Translations under genes and position numbers: made by a program | Shown: positions 52,289 through 62,660 of the stretch, in pieces | How the letters are laid out: each line of letters starts with the position of its first letter | Position numbering within the stretch: position 1 is the first letter of the stretch | Origin: Rhabdophis nuchalis | Lineage: Eukaryota > Chordata > Lepidosauria > Squamata > Natricidae | Direction: 5' to 3' | NCBI GenBank assembly: GCA_039707465.1 | Contig: CM077648.1 | Location: 68,901,619-68,965,618 of the forward strand | Length of the DNA: 64,000 bases | The notes under the pieces: generated by a model | Seen by the model: the letters and a program-made list of their open reading frames with translations, nothing else | Databases searched by the model: none | Told to the model about the DNA's origin: nothing

Positions 52289-55200
52289 ATGACTATGTAC
52301 TCTGTGGCAGACCTTATGCTTCTGCGAGAGTCCCCGCTCTCGCAGGTTTGGCCCTCCTCGTTAACGAGGGCCCGCCTCGAGGAGGGATTTATTAATCCGG
52401 AGAGGTGGGCGAAGCGCGGTCTCAGGGGTTTTTTAGTTAGGAAATTGTTTAAATTATCTTTTTTAGGGGGTTCGAGGGAGGGGGGTGGGTATAGACAGAT
52501 GGAGACGGAAGCAACAATCAATAGCAAGGACCAGGATAGCAGTCGACGGAGGGAAGCGGAAGGTGCCGAAAGGAGGGGGGATTCCCGAGTCGTTCCACAG
52601 GAGGGCATACCAATTCAGAGGGTCGTGGGGAGGGGCAGGACCGAGGGGAGACAATCTTCATCCTCCCGGTTGGTGGCACGTAGCCGTTGGTTGCAAACGG
52701 TCGGGTGCCACAACCCCCGCAGGCTAGGTGGCCAGGGAATACAGAGCCAGGGTCTGCGGCTGATGTTTTGCAACGCCAGGTCCGTTGTCAACAAAGCCCC
52801 CCTCATTAGTGACCTTGTGTCAGAGGGGGAGCCGGACCTGGTAGGAATAGCGGAAACCTGGTTGGGCCACGAGGGAGGTCTTCCCCTCGTTGAAATGTGC
52901 CCACCAGGCTACCGCGCATTCCATCAGCCGCGGGCCCTAGGCAGGGGAGGTGGGGTAGCGGTCATTATCAAGGAAGGCCTTGAGCCGAGAGAGACCATTG
53001 TGCCTCAGACTACCGGCTGTGAGTCCCTCTCCGTGAAGTGGGGCCTAGGGAGGCAGTTGGGCTTGCTGGTTGTATACCTGGCTCCCCGCTATGTAGCAGC
53101 AGCCCTGCCCGAGCTCCTGGAGGTGATCGCTACGGTGGCAGTTGAGACCCCCAGACTTTTAGTCATGGGGGACTTTAATCTGCCATCGTTGGGCGAATCA
53201 TCCGTGGCAGCTCGGGAGTTCATGGCTTCCATGACGGCCATGGACCTGACCCAAGTAATTCAGGGCCCCACCCACGAGGGTGGACATACGCCGGATCTCA
53301 TCTTTGTCTCAGGCCAATGGAAGAGTGATCTGGGTACAGGGGACATAGCCATCACCCCCTTGTCATGGTCAGACCACTCACTTCTCCGGCTCGACTTTCC
53401 GACCGCTGCTCCCCTCCGCGGGGAGGCGGAACCAGAGTCACCAATCTGGTACCGCCCCAGGCGCCTGATGGACCCGGATGGGTTCCAGACAGCGCTTGGG
53501 CCATTTCCTGTATCCCTGACCCGCGCCCCGATCGAGGACCTCACGGCCGCATGGAACATTGCGGCCGTGGGAGCCTTGGATCGGGTCGCGCCCTTGCGGC
53601 CTCTCTTGCGGCGGCGAACCACCCTGGCTCCTTGGTTTACTGAGGAGCTGCGGGTGATGAAACGCCGCAAGAGATGCCTAGAGGGAAGATGGAGGTCTAG
53701 CCGTTCTGAATCTGACCGGACACAGGTAAGAGCCCATTTACGGACTTACATTGTGGCGCTGAGAGTGGCCAAACGTCATCATTGTGCCACTCTCATAGCA
53801 TCCGCAGAAAACCGCCCTGCCGCCCTGTTTAGGGTGACCCGCTCCCTCCTCCAACAGAGGGAGCGGGAAGCCCCGCTACAGGGTAGAGCAGAGGAATTTG
53901 TGACTTTTCTGCAGGAGAAAACCGCTCAGATACAGAGTGAGCTAGCCCCCATTCATGGCCCAGTGGGATGCCACGAGAGAGATCTTGTTTGGGAGGAGTT
54001 TGACTCCGTTACTTCCGAAGATATGGACAGGCTACGTGGGCGACTGCGAGCCACCACATGTTTATTGGACCCGTGTCCCTCCTGGCTTGTACTGGCATCC
54101 TGGGAGGTGACACGAGGCTGGCTCCAAGAGGTTGTCAACGCATCCTTGAGTGAGGGTTCCTTGCCTGCTTCCCTAAAAGAGGCCATGGTGAGGCCCCTCC
54201 TCAAGAAGCCCTCTTTGGACCCAGCTCTTTTAAACAACTATCGTCCAGTCTCCAACCTTCCCTTTTTGGCGAAGGTTGTTGAGAGTGTGGTGGCACAACA
54301 GTTTCCCCGTCACCTGGAGGAAATTGAGTATCTAGATCCGCGCCAGTCCGGCTTTCGGCCCGGGCATAGCACCGAGACGGCATTGGTCGCGTTGGTAGAT
54401 GATCTCTGGAGGGCCAGAGATGGGGGATGTTCCTCCATCCTGGTCCTATTAGACCTCTCGGCGGCTTTCGATACCATCGACCATGGTATCCTATTGCATC
54501 GGCTGGGGGGGTTGGGGGTGGGAGGCACCGTTTTACGGTGGTTCTCCTCCTACCTCTCTGGCCGATCGCAATTTGTGCGGGCAGGAGAGCAGAGGTCGAC
54601 CCCGAGACCCCTCACATGCGGGGTGCCTCAGGGGTCGGTCCTCTCGCCTCTCCTGTTTAACGCATATATGAAGCCGCTGGGTGAGATCATCCGTGGTTTT
54701 GGGGTAGAGTACCACCTGTACGCTGATGACACCCAGCTGTACATATCTACCCCAAACCACCCCAACGATGCCGTAGCGGTGATGTGCCAGTGCCTGGAAG
54801 CCGTGCGGATCTGGATGGGAAGTAACGGACTCAGGCTCAACCCGACCAAGACCGAGTGGCTGTGGTTTCCGGCTGCCCGATTCATCCAGCTTTCTCCAAC
54901 GCTGGCCATAGGGGGCGAACATCTTGCCCCTGTGGATGGGGCGCGCAATTTGGGTGTCCTCCTGGATACCCGGCTGTCTATGGAAGAGCAAGTGACAGCC
55001 GTGGCCAGGAGGGCGTTTTACCAGGTTCGCCTGGTTCGCCAATTGCGCCCCCTATTGGATCGGGACGCCCTTCGCACAGTCACTCATGCCCTCGTGACAT
55101 CCCGACTGGACTATTGTAACTCCTTCTACATGGGGCTTCCCTTGAGGTGCACCCGGAGGCTTCAGTTAGTTCAGAATGCAGCCGCGCGAGCAATTATGGG

Positions 55201-55567
55201 GACCACCAGGTTCACCCACGTTACACCGCTCTTGTGCGAGCTGCACTGGCTGCCTGTCGTCTTCCGGGTGCGCTTCAAGGTGCTAACTATCATCTTTAAA
55301 GCGCTCCATGGCTCGGGACCTAGCTATTTGCGGGATCGGATCCTGCCCCATACATCCTCACGACCGATTCGCTCCCACAGAGAGGGACTTCTCCGGGTGC
55401 CGTCCACTAGACTTTGTCAGCGGGCGACGCCCAGGGGAAGGGCTCTCTCTGTGGCGGGCCCGGCCCTCTGGAACGACCTTCCCCCCGATATCAGAACGAC
55501 CACGGACCTCCGCTCCTTCCGTACGAAATTAAAGACCCATTTCTTTCGACTGGCCGGCCTTGGATAG
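52289..55567 (+). CDS. L2 ORF2: AP endonuclease + reverse transcriptase, intact
   Basis: The open frame runs 52199-55567 (1122 codons). I prefer the ATG at 52289 (1092 aa) because the first 30 codons are AT-rich low complexity. Numbering from 52199, the endonuclease covers about 185-395: NARSVVNK (N192), [14 protein letters not shown] (D325, N327) and SDH (D392, H393). RT motifs are [33 protein letters not shown] (D758), GVPQGSVLSPLL and YADD (841-844). LRLNPTKTEW, NLGVLLDTRLS and a C-terminal region ending RLAGLG follow. All catalytic residues I can check are present. It would nick target DNA and prime reverse transcription from the 3' UTR. Activity is inferred. Confidence 0.93.
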   Translation: MTMYSVADLMLLRESPLSQVWPSSLTRARLEEGFINPERWAKRGLRGFLVRKLFKLSFLGGSREGGGYRQMETEATINSKDQDSSRRREAEGAERRGDSRVVPQEGIPIQRVVGRGRTEGRQSSSSRLVARSRWLQTVGCHNPRRLGGQGIQSQGLRLMFCNARSVVNKAPLISDLVSEGEPDLVGIAETWLGHEGGLPLVEMCPPGYRAFHQPRALGRGGGVAVIIKEGLEPRETIVPQTTGCESLSVKWGLGRQLGLLVVYLAPRYVAAALPELLEVIATVAVETPRLLVMGDFNLPSLGESSVAAREFMASMTAMDLTQVIQGPTHEGGHTPDLIFVSGQWKSDLGTGDIAITPLSWSDHSLLRLDFPTAAPLRGEAEPESPIWYRPRRLMDPDGFQTALGPFPVSLTRAPIEDLTAAWNIAAVGALDRVAPLRPLLRRRTTLAPWFTEELRVMKRRKRCLEGRWRSSRSESDRTQVRAHLRTYIVALRVAKRHHCATLIASAENRPAALFRVTRSLLQQREREAPLQGRAEEFVTFLQEKTAQIQSELAPIHGPVGCHERDLVWEEFDSVTSEDMDRLRGRLRATTCLLDPCPSWLVLASWEVTRGWLQEVVNASLSEGSLPASLKEAMVRPLLKKPSLDPALLNNYRPVSNLPFLAKVVESVVAQQFPRHLEEIEYLDPRQSGFRPGHSTETALVALVDDLWRARDGGCSSILVLLDLSAAFDTIDHGILLHRLGGLGVGGTVLRWFSSYLSGRSQFVRAGEQRSTPRPLTCGVPQGSVLSPLLFNAYMKPLGEIIRGFGVEYHLYADDTQLYISTPNHPNDAVAVMCQCLEAVRIWMGSNGLRLNPTKTEWLWFPAARFIQLSPTLAIGGEHLAPVDGARNLGVLLDTRLSMEEQVTAVARRAFYQVRLVRQLRPLLDRDALRTVTHALVTSRLDYCNSFYMGLPLRCTRRLQLVQNAAARAIMGTTRFTHVTPLLCELHWLPVVFRVRFKVLTIIFKALHGSGPSYLRDRILPHTSSRPIRSHREGLLRVPSTRLCQRATPRGRALSVAGPALWNDLPPDIRTTTDLRSFRTKLKTHFFRLAGLG

Positions 55568-55747
55568 TCTCTCTGTCTATAGATTTTAAATGTATTTTAA
55601 TGGGTTTTAATTTTTTAGCACGGGATAGCATTGTTTAATTGTGTTTTAATGTATATATTTTTGTATCTATTGTTTATATTGTTTTTAGTTCCTCCTGTGC
55701 ACCGCCCCGGGTCCCTGTGGGGAGAGGGAGCGGTTAATAAATTCAAA

Positions 55748-55781
55748 GTTATTATTATTATTATTATTTATTATTATAATA
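55748..55781. repeat. (TTA)n tail of the L2
   Basis: Follows aataaattcaaag at the L2 3' end. Same tail type as copy A. Confidence 0.85.
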
Positions 55782-55842
55782 AGAGCTGCCTGAATATAAG
55801 GCCAAAAGAAAACAAGACCCTGTTTTTCAGGGAAACACAGTA
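55782..55842. mobile_element. Right half of the split TGTTTCCC-type MITE
   Basis: Contains ataaggccaaaagaaaacaa and ends cagggaaacacagta (55842), complementary to the terminus at 51057. Confidence 0.7.
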
Positions 55843-56234
55843 AAAGAGAATGAGAAGAAGAGGAGGAAGAGAAAACAGAAGAAGAGGAGGAATAAGGTTT
55901 CAACAAGAGGCTTCTCTTAGATTTATCTGAAGTATGGTAATCTAGATAGTCTGCAGACCATGGAGAGATATTCACATCCAGTCTTTGGTCACCTGGTACT
56001 TTATTATTATTGTTGTTGCCTAGTTAGCTACAACTAGAGCAGACTAGATTTGATATTTTTGTCCCTTCGCTGAATCTTTTCCAGGAACCTGGGATATGCA
56101 GATGTTGTTGCCTAATGATGTTAAAGGTATAGTTACAGGATATAAGCTACTAAAGCTACCTTTTACCATTGACTGATTCGGATTTTATCAATACAGTGAT
56201 GTTCAAGTGGCACTTTATATACTTTATGACTGGA
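55843..56234. other. Purine-rich patch then unassigned DNA
   Basis: GA-rich stretch at 55846-55898; nothing else recognised. Confidence 0.4.
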
Positions 56235-56684
56235 TTCATGGCATCTGTTAACAGGTGGCACACGGAGCCATCTCTGAGGGCATGAAAGCCATTGCCATAA
56301 GTTAGCTACAGTGTGCATGAGCATGCTGGCCAACTGATTTTCGGCCTTCGGAGGACCTTCAGAGGGCTGGCGGAGACTGTTTTCACTTTCCCCAGGCTTC
56401 AGGAAAGGCTCTGAAGCCTGCGAAGGGTGAAAAATTGGCCTACCGGGCCTACTACAGGCTGTTTCTTAGCTTCCAGAGACTTCAGTGAGGCCTGCTAGGT
56501 CCAAAATGGGGCGGGGGAGAGTCATGCGTGCATACGCAGTGGGGGAGGGTCATTGGGGGTTCATGCGTGCATGCACAGGGATGCGCGGAGGGGATTGAAT
56601 TATGAGTGCGGGCACACATGCACACTCTATCACACACACGTGTGTGCTTTCGGCACCCGAGCCAAAAAAGGTTAGCCATCACTG
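56235..56684 (-). mobile_element. hAT-like MITE (CAGTGATGGC family), longest copy
   Basis: The right end ggttagccatcactg (56670-56684) is the complement of the family terminus. The interior has ggtggcacacggagccat, gccaactgattttcggcctt and ttgaattatgagtgcgggca. The left TIR is degraded. Confidence 0.75.
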
Positions 56685-56699
56685 ATATAGGTACTATCT

Positions 56700-56882
56700 T
56701 TGATATGACAGCTTTCTGCAGCCCTCTGCCAGCGAAAATTGAGCCTTGGAGGAGCCCTCCCATTTTCGTTGGCATAGGCACCAAGGACCAGTCCTTCATT
56801 GTTTCTAGGGTGGACCCGTGGGCCAGATCTAAGCATTCGGCAGGACGGATCCAGCTCACAGGCCTTGAGTTTGACACCCCTG
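56700..56882. mobile_element. hAT-like MITE fragment (TIR ...TTTGACACCCCTG)
   Basis: Ends 'ggccttgagtttgacacccctg' at 56882. The opposite end is not visible. Contains gtgggccagatctaagcatt. Confidence 0.6.
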
Positions 56883-57267
56883 GCACACGCACAGACACAC
56901 ACTATTTATGTACATTGAGTGATTGTTGTATAGCAGAAATGAGCATTGTGCAATAATGTAAAGCAAAAAGAATTTTTAAATTTAACTTATTGTTTTAAAT
57001 GAACAGATATTATTAAATTGTAGTAAATGATACTGAAAGACCAGATATATCTGCCTAAGTAAGTTTTATAAGAAACAAAGGAAAAAATTATTGCTTCTTT
57101 TCAGCTGGTTACTTTGAAAGAAATGAAAGCAGACTAAATATCAGGATAAATTATATATATTTTAGTGTTAAGATCAAAAGCAGTTCTAAATAATAAGACT
57201 TGAAATGATAGAAGTATATAGCTTCGTTACAGTGTTAGCAATCAAATTTCAAATTATGTGGCTTTAT
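56883..57267. other. AT-rich DNA
   Basis: Nothing recognised. Confidence 0.4.
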
Positions 57268-58068
57268 CAGGGGTAGGATTCAGCCGGATTGGGCAAACCA
57301 GTTGTTATGATTTTGTACAGTTCGGAGAAGTGGTAAAATCAACCACTGGCTAGCCCTTCCCTATAAATTATCTTCCCTTTGCCACATGGTCCAGCTAATT
57401 TCCGTGCCTCGCCTACTCTGTTCACCAAAGGTAAGCATGCCATCTGCTTGCCCTTCGCCATTCCCTGGCTCTGGCCTTGCCCCAGGCCTCTGCCCATTTG
57501 CCGCCCGCCTCGGCCAGATCAGGGAAAGCGCCATTCCCCGGCTTCAGCCTTGTCCTGGGCCTCTGCCTGCATGCCACCCCCCCTGGCCTCAAACTACCGA
57601 ATGGTTCTTACCTAAAGCACTGCAGCAGACATCTTGCAGCCATCCCTTGCCAAGGCTCCGTCGCTCACAGAGACACTCCGTAAGGCCTCTAAGTCAGCAG
57701 CTGCTTCTCTCTGCTGCTGTTCTTGCCGGTAGAGAGAGTGTCTCTTGTGCAATTTAGCACCTGTGAGCTGCTGCTTTCCTCTAAGTCCCATCCAGAAAGC
57801 ACACAGTACAGAGAAGCCGCATTCACTCCTAAATTGCTGCTAAATTGCACAAGAGACACTCTCCCAGCAAGAGCAACAGTGGAGAGAAGCAGCCGCTGCC
57901 TCGGAGAGCAGAGATGGACCAGAGCAGGCCCCAAAAGGCTACTCAGTTCACCCTCGCTGTGTGGCAGAAGCTGTGCATGCCCAGAAGCTGTGCGCAAGCA
58001 TGGAAGCCTTGCATGTGCACTCATATTTTCAGTGAACCAGTTGTTAAATGGGTTGAATCCCACCACTT
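57268..58068. mobile_element. hAT-like non-autonomous element (about 800 bp)
   Basis: Left end CAGGGGTAGGATTCAGCCGG, right end aaatgggttgaatcccacca, complementary over most of 20 bases. An inverted pair gagtgtctcttgtgcaattt (57738) / aaattgcacaagagacactc (57842) lies inside. CTTTAT occurs at both borders, a possible partial target duplication. No transposase. Confidence 0.75.
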
Positions 58069-58877
58069 TATGATATACTTTTACTTAAAATATTTCTAAT
58101 ATAGATCAGAAATCTTCATAGCCCTAATGAGGATTAGCAATTTAGTCAGCAAATTATTCATAGCCTCTTCTCTTCCTGTTAGCAATATTTTTTTTTCTAT
58201 TTTGTATATTTTGGCACAATTTCTACACAGTATCACAGGTGAAATCAATCTAAAGTTCACATGAAAATTATATAGTTGAAGTAAAATATAAATGTACACA
58301 GTATTTATAGTTTGAAATCAAATTAATCTTGAAGTATTAAAATGTATGCTTTCTTCAATGCATGACATAATAGATTAAATTCACAATAGTTGGATTTTGA
58401 TAAGATTAAAATTTGCCCTTCATTTTTTAGAGTGAGCTACATCTAATAATTATAGTATTTGAGTAATTAGATTATTTAATAGTGATTTACTGTTTTACTA
58501 AATACATTAATTGTAGAAAATGACTAAGTTAAACCCAAGGGAGGGGTTAGGTGCATCATCATTCTTGAATCTCTTCATGCTCACAAGAGATCTAAGTCCA
58601 GCCCCTTTTGAATTCTATGGACTCTTATCTACTGCCAGTTTGCTTTGACCCTTAGTAATTCAGATTGTTGTAGAGAGCTTTAGCATGCAATAAACCTATA
58701 GTCATTTGAACTGCCTTGCTTCCTAATTTATTGCGCCTGACAGAAATAGAGAAAATAAAACATACATTTAGTTAATAATTGCATTTTACTCTAGCAAACT
58801 AAATGCATCTATTTGAATATTTTAATTTTATTTCCTTGCAAACTCTTGGAGACAAGAAATTACTCTGACTAATAGAG
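58069..58877. other. AT-rich DNA; possible LTR-like 3' end near 58690-58742
   Basis: caataaacctatagtcattt followed by a tgcgcctgaca-like stretch resembles a poly(A) signal plus LTR end, but I found no matching start. Confidence 0.3.
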
Positions 58878-59470
58878 ATGTTTATTTATGTAACATATGA
58901 CTGCCTGTCTCATGTAGTCCTAGGTAGTCCACAACCAATGAAAACAATAAAAGCAAAACTATATTTCCCACCAGGTGACAGGCCAATCGGCTTCCTGATT
59001 TAGCCTCCACCCTAGACCAATGCTTATAGGAAGTTCTTCATCGCCTTCTGGAAGGTTAGAAGGATAGGGAGCCTTTGAATCTCAACTGGAAGAGTTTTCC
59101 AAAGAACTGGCGTGGCTATAGAGAAGATTCACCTATACCAGGGGTGCAAACTTGTGGCCCGTGCCCCATTTTAGTGAAGGAAAAAAGTCATGATACATCA
59201 TGTGACAACAACGTGATGCCGCAAGTTTAACACCACTGATCTACAGGGTCTCATCAGATTACATCATTTAAGAGAGAGGAGTGTCCTAATTGACCTAGTG
59301 GGATGAACAAATGGCTTCAGGGAGAGCCAATTCCAAAAATAACCTGATTCTTTGTGTCTTTGTGTTTTAAAGGTGATCTTGAAATTGGACTCAGAAATTG
59401 GAAGCCAGTGCAACAGGAAGCAATGATATAACTCAGGTCTTTGAGGGACATGACAGTTCAGAAATGCAAT
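58878..59470 (-). mobile_element. Old L2-like LINE 3' remains
   Basis: The minus strand has remnants of the C-terminal block (…LLHWLP…, SIATPVLWK…LPVEIQRLP-like with several stops). It is interrupted by a MITE at 59139-59238 and continues on the other side to about 59470. Confidence 0.6.
59139..59238. mobile_element. Small hAT-like MITE (100 bp) inside old L2
   Basis: CAGGGGTGCAAACTTGTGGC at the left and gcaagtttaacaccactg at the right. Imperfect flanks acctatac and atctacag. Confidence 0.75.
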
Positions 59471-59940
59471 AACTAAACTTTCACACTTTCACGAGGCGCT
59501 GAAGACCTAGGGAACCCAGTGTGGGTTGGAGCCCATTAAGTAGCTCATTTGATTGTGTATTGATTGTGTATTGATGCCAGGGAGGTGGAGGGTTACTGAG
59601 TTTTATTCTTTTATATTGGGTTTTTTAATTGATTGTAAAACACACACACACGCCCGAGTCACTGAGGGTGAATATGTTGCTGTTCTGACTCCCTCCCTTC
59701 ACAAGACAAATGATTAAACTGACTGATACTTGGCAGCTTGCCTGAACTAACCTGAACTAGACTGAAAGATTACACGACACAATTCTCCGACTCTGTAGCT
59801 TCTCTGTTGTTTCCTGCAAACCTACTCTTCACAGAGGATTTCTTTTAAAGCCTCTTGGGAAGGGCCAGGCAATTAGGCAGCTGATACTGATTATCTCCGA
59901 TCGCGTCATTCTGCTAATTGCCTCCTCTCAATCCTTAGCC

Positions 59941-60718
59941 CAGCGTTTCTCAAATAGTTCTGTAAAGGGGGGCGCGTTTGACCTCGGCAAATCGGCTCTG
60001 CCGATTCCCTTCCTCCCTCCCTCCACAGCCGGCATGCTGGCCACTCGTCGTCTTCCAGGGACTGCCGTTCCTCACACACACGCACACACACACACACACA
60101 CACACACGGAGGCTTCTCAGCTCCTGGAAGGAGCGAGCGAACGAGCGATCAAGCACGGGTGGCCGGGGCAGGCTAAGGCGGGTGAGCCGGGCTGAGGAGA
60201 CTCTGCGGGGAGTGGGGGCGGGGCGGGGACGACGACACACAGACAGAGAGAGGCACAGACACAGAGAGAGACGGAGGGGGGGAGGAATCAGAGAGTGACA
60301 GACACACACAGAGACAGAGAGAGACACAGGAAGTGCGTGAATGCAAGACACACACACACACACACACACAGTGATAGATGGGCAGACGAAGGAGAGACAG
60401 ACAGAGATAGAGAGAAAGAAAAAGAAAGTAAGAAAAAAGTGGGAGAGAGAAAGAAAGACAGACAGAGAGAGAAAGAGAGAGACAGAAAGGAAAGAGAAAA
60501 AAGAGAGAGAAAGAAAAAAGAGAAAAAAAGAGAGAGAGAGAAAGAGAAAGAAATTTCTTTTTTATTCTCTTATACTTAATAAGGATACAGTGTTATGGAG
60601 AGGTGTACTTATAACAATTTTATAGACAAATGATACTATTTACAGTCGCGCGGGGGGGGGCGCGAAATGTTTTCTTCTTCCTAGGGGGGGCCTGACAGAA
60701 AATAATTGAGAAACACTG
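59941..60718. mobile_element. hAT-like element with perfect 8-bp target duplication
   Basis: The flanks CCTTAGCC (59933-59940 and 60719-60726) are identical. The left end CAGCGTTTCTCAAATAGTTC and right end (complement CAGTGTTTCTCAATTATTTT) form TIRs that continue into G-rich ggggggcgcg tracts. The interior is mostly simple repeat: (CA)n at 60067-60107 and 60348-60370, (GACAGA)n and (GA)n to 60555. No transposase. Confidence 0.9.
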
Positions 60719-60726
60719 CCTTAGCC

Positions 60727-61635
60727 TAACATCCGGGACAAATAGGGTTTCTCCTCTAGAGCCGACTCATAGGACTCCTCACTAGAGAAATCCATCAGCA
60801 GCTCATCCGGAGCCGGCTGGGCCACAATAGGTTGCTATATAAATCATCTAAATAAATAAATAATATCTGTATTCTCTCATATTCTGGACCAGTTGAAGCT
60901 TCCAGATGATATTCCATGGGCAGCCCCATGTACAGCACATTGCAGTAAATCCAATTATGTATAATGTAGTTGTCAATGTGCTAGTCAAAAGGAGTTTCAT
61001 TCTTAGTACTGCATTAAATGTGTACTGAAAATATTATTCGCATCTCAATCTAACTTGGAAGTTCATGAGAATACTATGTCAATCTGACCTCCTAATGAGT
61101 TAAAATGTAAACACAAAAGATAATTTGTAATCTATAATCTATAAAATGTTTTGAAATGTACCAATATACTGTATAATGTACCCATACATGGACCCCTAAA
61201 ATATATTTTCTGTTTCAAGGATACAACCCATTATTTAACTACCACATGTTTAAATAAAGATTTCAGTCTTATCACATAAGCATAAGATTGCTTATCCATG
61301 ATACAGTTTGGAAGGTAAATGTAATATTCTTATAAGCTTGAAATGACACTCTTAAAGCAATTTTCTTTCACTAAGATTTTGAGCTAAACAATTGATTTTG
61401 GATATGTATGTACTGTATGTATAGAGAATGATGGCTACTTTGGGATATATTATACATACTTGCCTCGTGTGGAATGTTTTCTAATTTTACTTCTAAATTT
61501 CTATAACCAATTTATGAAGACTTCTGTTACAGAATAACAAATGTGGAATAAACAGATTCATTAGGAAATCTGTAACAAAAAGACTAAATTCATTTACATT
61601 TCTGTAACACTATACATATTATTTTGAATCACTGT
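60727..61635. other. Unassigned DNA with an L2-like scrap at 60870-60960 (-)
   Basis: The minus strand near 60960-60880 reads like the L2 'MGLP...LQLVQN' block, heavily decayed. The rest is AT-rich. Confidence 0.45.
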
Positions 61636-61639
61636 AGAG

Positions 61640-61733
61640 CAGCTTTGCTGGCTGGAGCTTTGCTGGCTGGAGAATTCTGGGAGCTGAAGTCCTTCAGACT
61701 TAAAGTTGCAAAGTTTGCCCACCCCTGCTGTAG
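61640..61733. mobile_element. Half copy of the palindromic MITE at 13705
   Basis: Shares gctttgctggctggagaatt, gaagtccttcagacttaaag and ttgcaaag; the left arm is replaced by a short duplication of gctttgctggctggag. Confidence 0.75.
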
Positions 61734-61875
61734 AGCATGGGTGTCAAACTTGCAAAGTAATGCCAAGTAATGGTTTCACTTTTCTGGTAATTGGTTGAAT
61801 GTAAACTACAAGTATAATTGTAACATAGAGGTTGTTTTCACACAATAACTTGTATTTTTATACAAGTTATTGTAT

Positions 61876-62213
61876 ATTTATTTATTTATTTATTTGTTGG
61901 ATTTATATAACCGCACCCTCTCCCCAAAGGGACCCGGGGCGGTGCACAGGAAATTAAAACACACAATATCACAAATATAAATAATACCAAATTAAATAAA
62001 TTATCCCTGTGCTAAAATTTAAAAATGTTAAAACATGACCCCATCTAAAACCCAATTAAAACAATTTATGGTACAGACTGTAGGCTAGGTAAATAGCTTA
62101 GGCCATCCGTGGTTGTTCTAAGGTAGGTCATTCCAGAGGGTTGGGCCCACCACAGAGAAGGCCCTTCCCCTGGGCGTCACCCACTGGCATTGCCTGGTGG
62201 ACGAAACCCGGTA
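61876..62213 (-). mobile_element. L2 3'-end fragment flanked by a 27-bp direct repeat
   Basis: Contains accgcaccctctccccaaag, acccggggcggtgcacagg and the C-terminal coding remains (gggcccaccacagagaaggc), with a (TTTA)n tail on the left. A 27-base repeat starting AACTTGTATTTTTATACAAG lies at 61847-61873 and 62251-62277. Confidence 0.8.
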
Positions 62214-62349
62214 TATTATAATTATACGTGTATTAAGTTATAATCCACACAACTTGTATTTTTATACAAGTTATTGTGTGTATTGTGTATACACACAATA
62301 CATAAAAGGAGGTATTCGGTTTTCTAGGCATACAAGAAAAAGGTATAGC

Positions 62350-62660
62350 TATTGTGTTTCCCCAAAAATAAGACAGTCTTATATTTTTTTGACCCACGAA
62401 ATATGGCATTGGCCTTATTATAGGGGGAGGGATTATTATTTTCTGGGGCAGGCGAGAAGCGAGGCGCACCTTTTAACCTTTCAAGCTCTGTCGCGTTCCT
62501 CGCTATTGTGTCCAGGGAAGCCGCTGGGGGAAAAAGAACCCCTTCTCACGAGTTCAATCAAACTTCTTGAAGCCGCGAGAAGGGTTTCTTTTTTTTTACC
62601 AGGGGCTTCCCTGGACACAATAGTGAGGACTATGGTGGACCTGGAAAGGTAAGAGGCACA
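62350..62660. mobile_element. TGTTTCCC-type MITE end plus foldback
   Basis: attgtgtttccccaaaaata at the left and the ttgacccacgaaatatggca block, then foldback arms 62461-62527 and 62604-62660 (ctattgtgtccagggaagcc and its complement). Opposite orientation to the 17763-18366 copy. Confidence 0.7.

Larger units (their letters stand above)
51189..55781 (+). mobile_element. Full-length L2-type non-LTR retrotransposon (copy C)
   Basis: About 4.6 kb: GC-rich 5' UTR (51189 to about 52100), an AT-rich leader, one long EN-RT ORF (ending 55567), a 3' UTR with gtgcaccgccccgggtccct, and a (TTA)n tail (55748-55781). The insertion splits a MITE (51057-51188 and 55782-55842), which supports both ends. I see no separate ORF1; the 66-codon ORF at 51329 is too weak. 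This is the source-like copy against which the broken copies A and B can be read. Confidence 0.9.

Noticed and set aside
60295..60625. 94-codon Lys/Glu/Arg-rich ORFs
   Set aside because: Translation of GA-rich simple repeats inside a hAT-like element.
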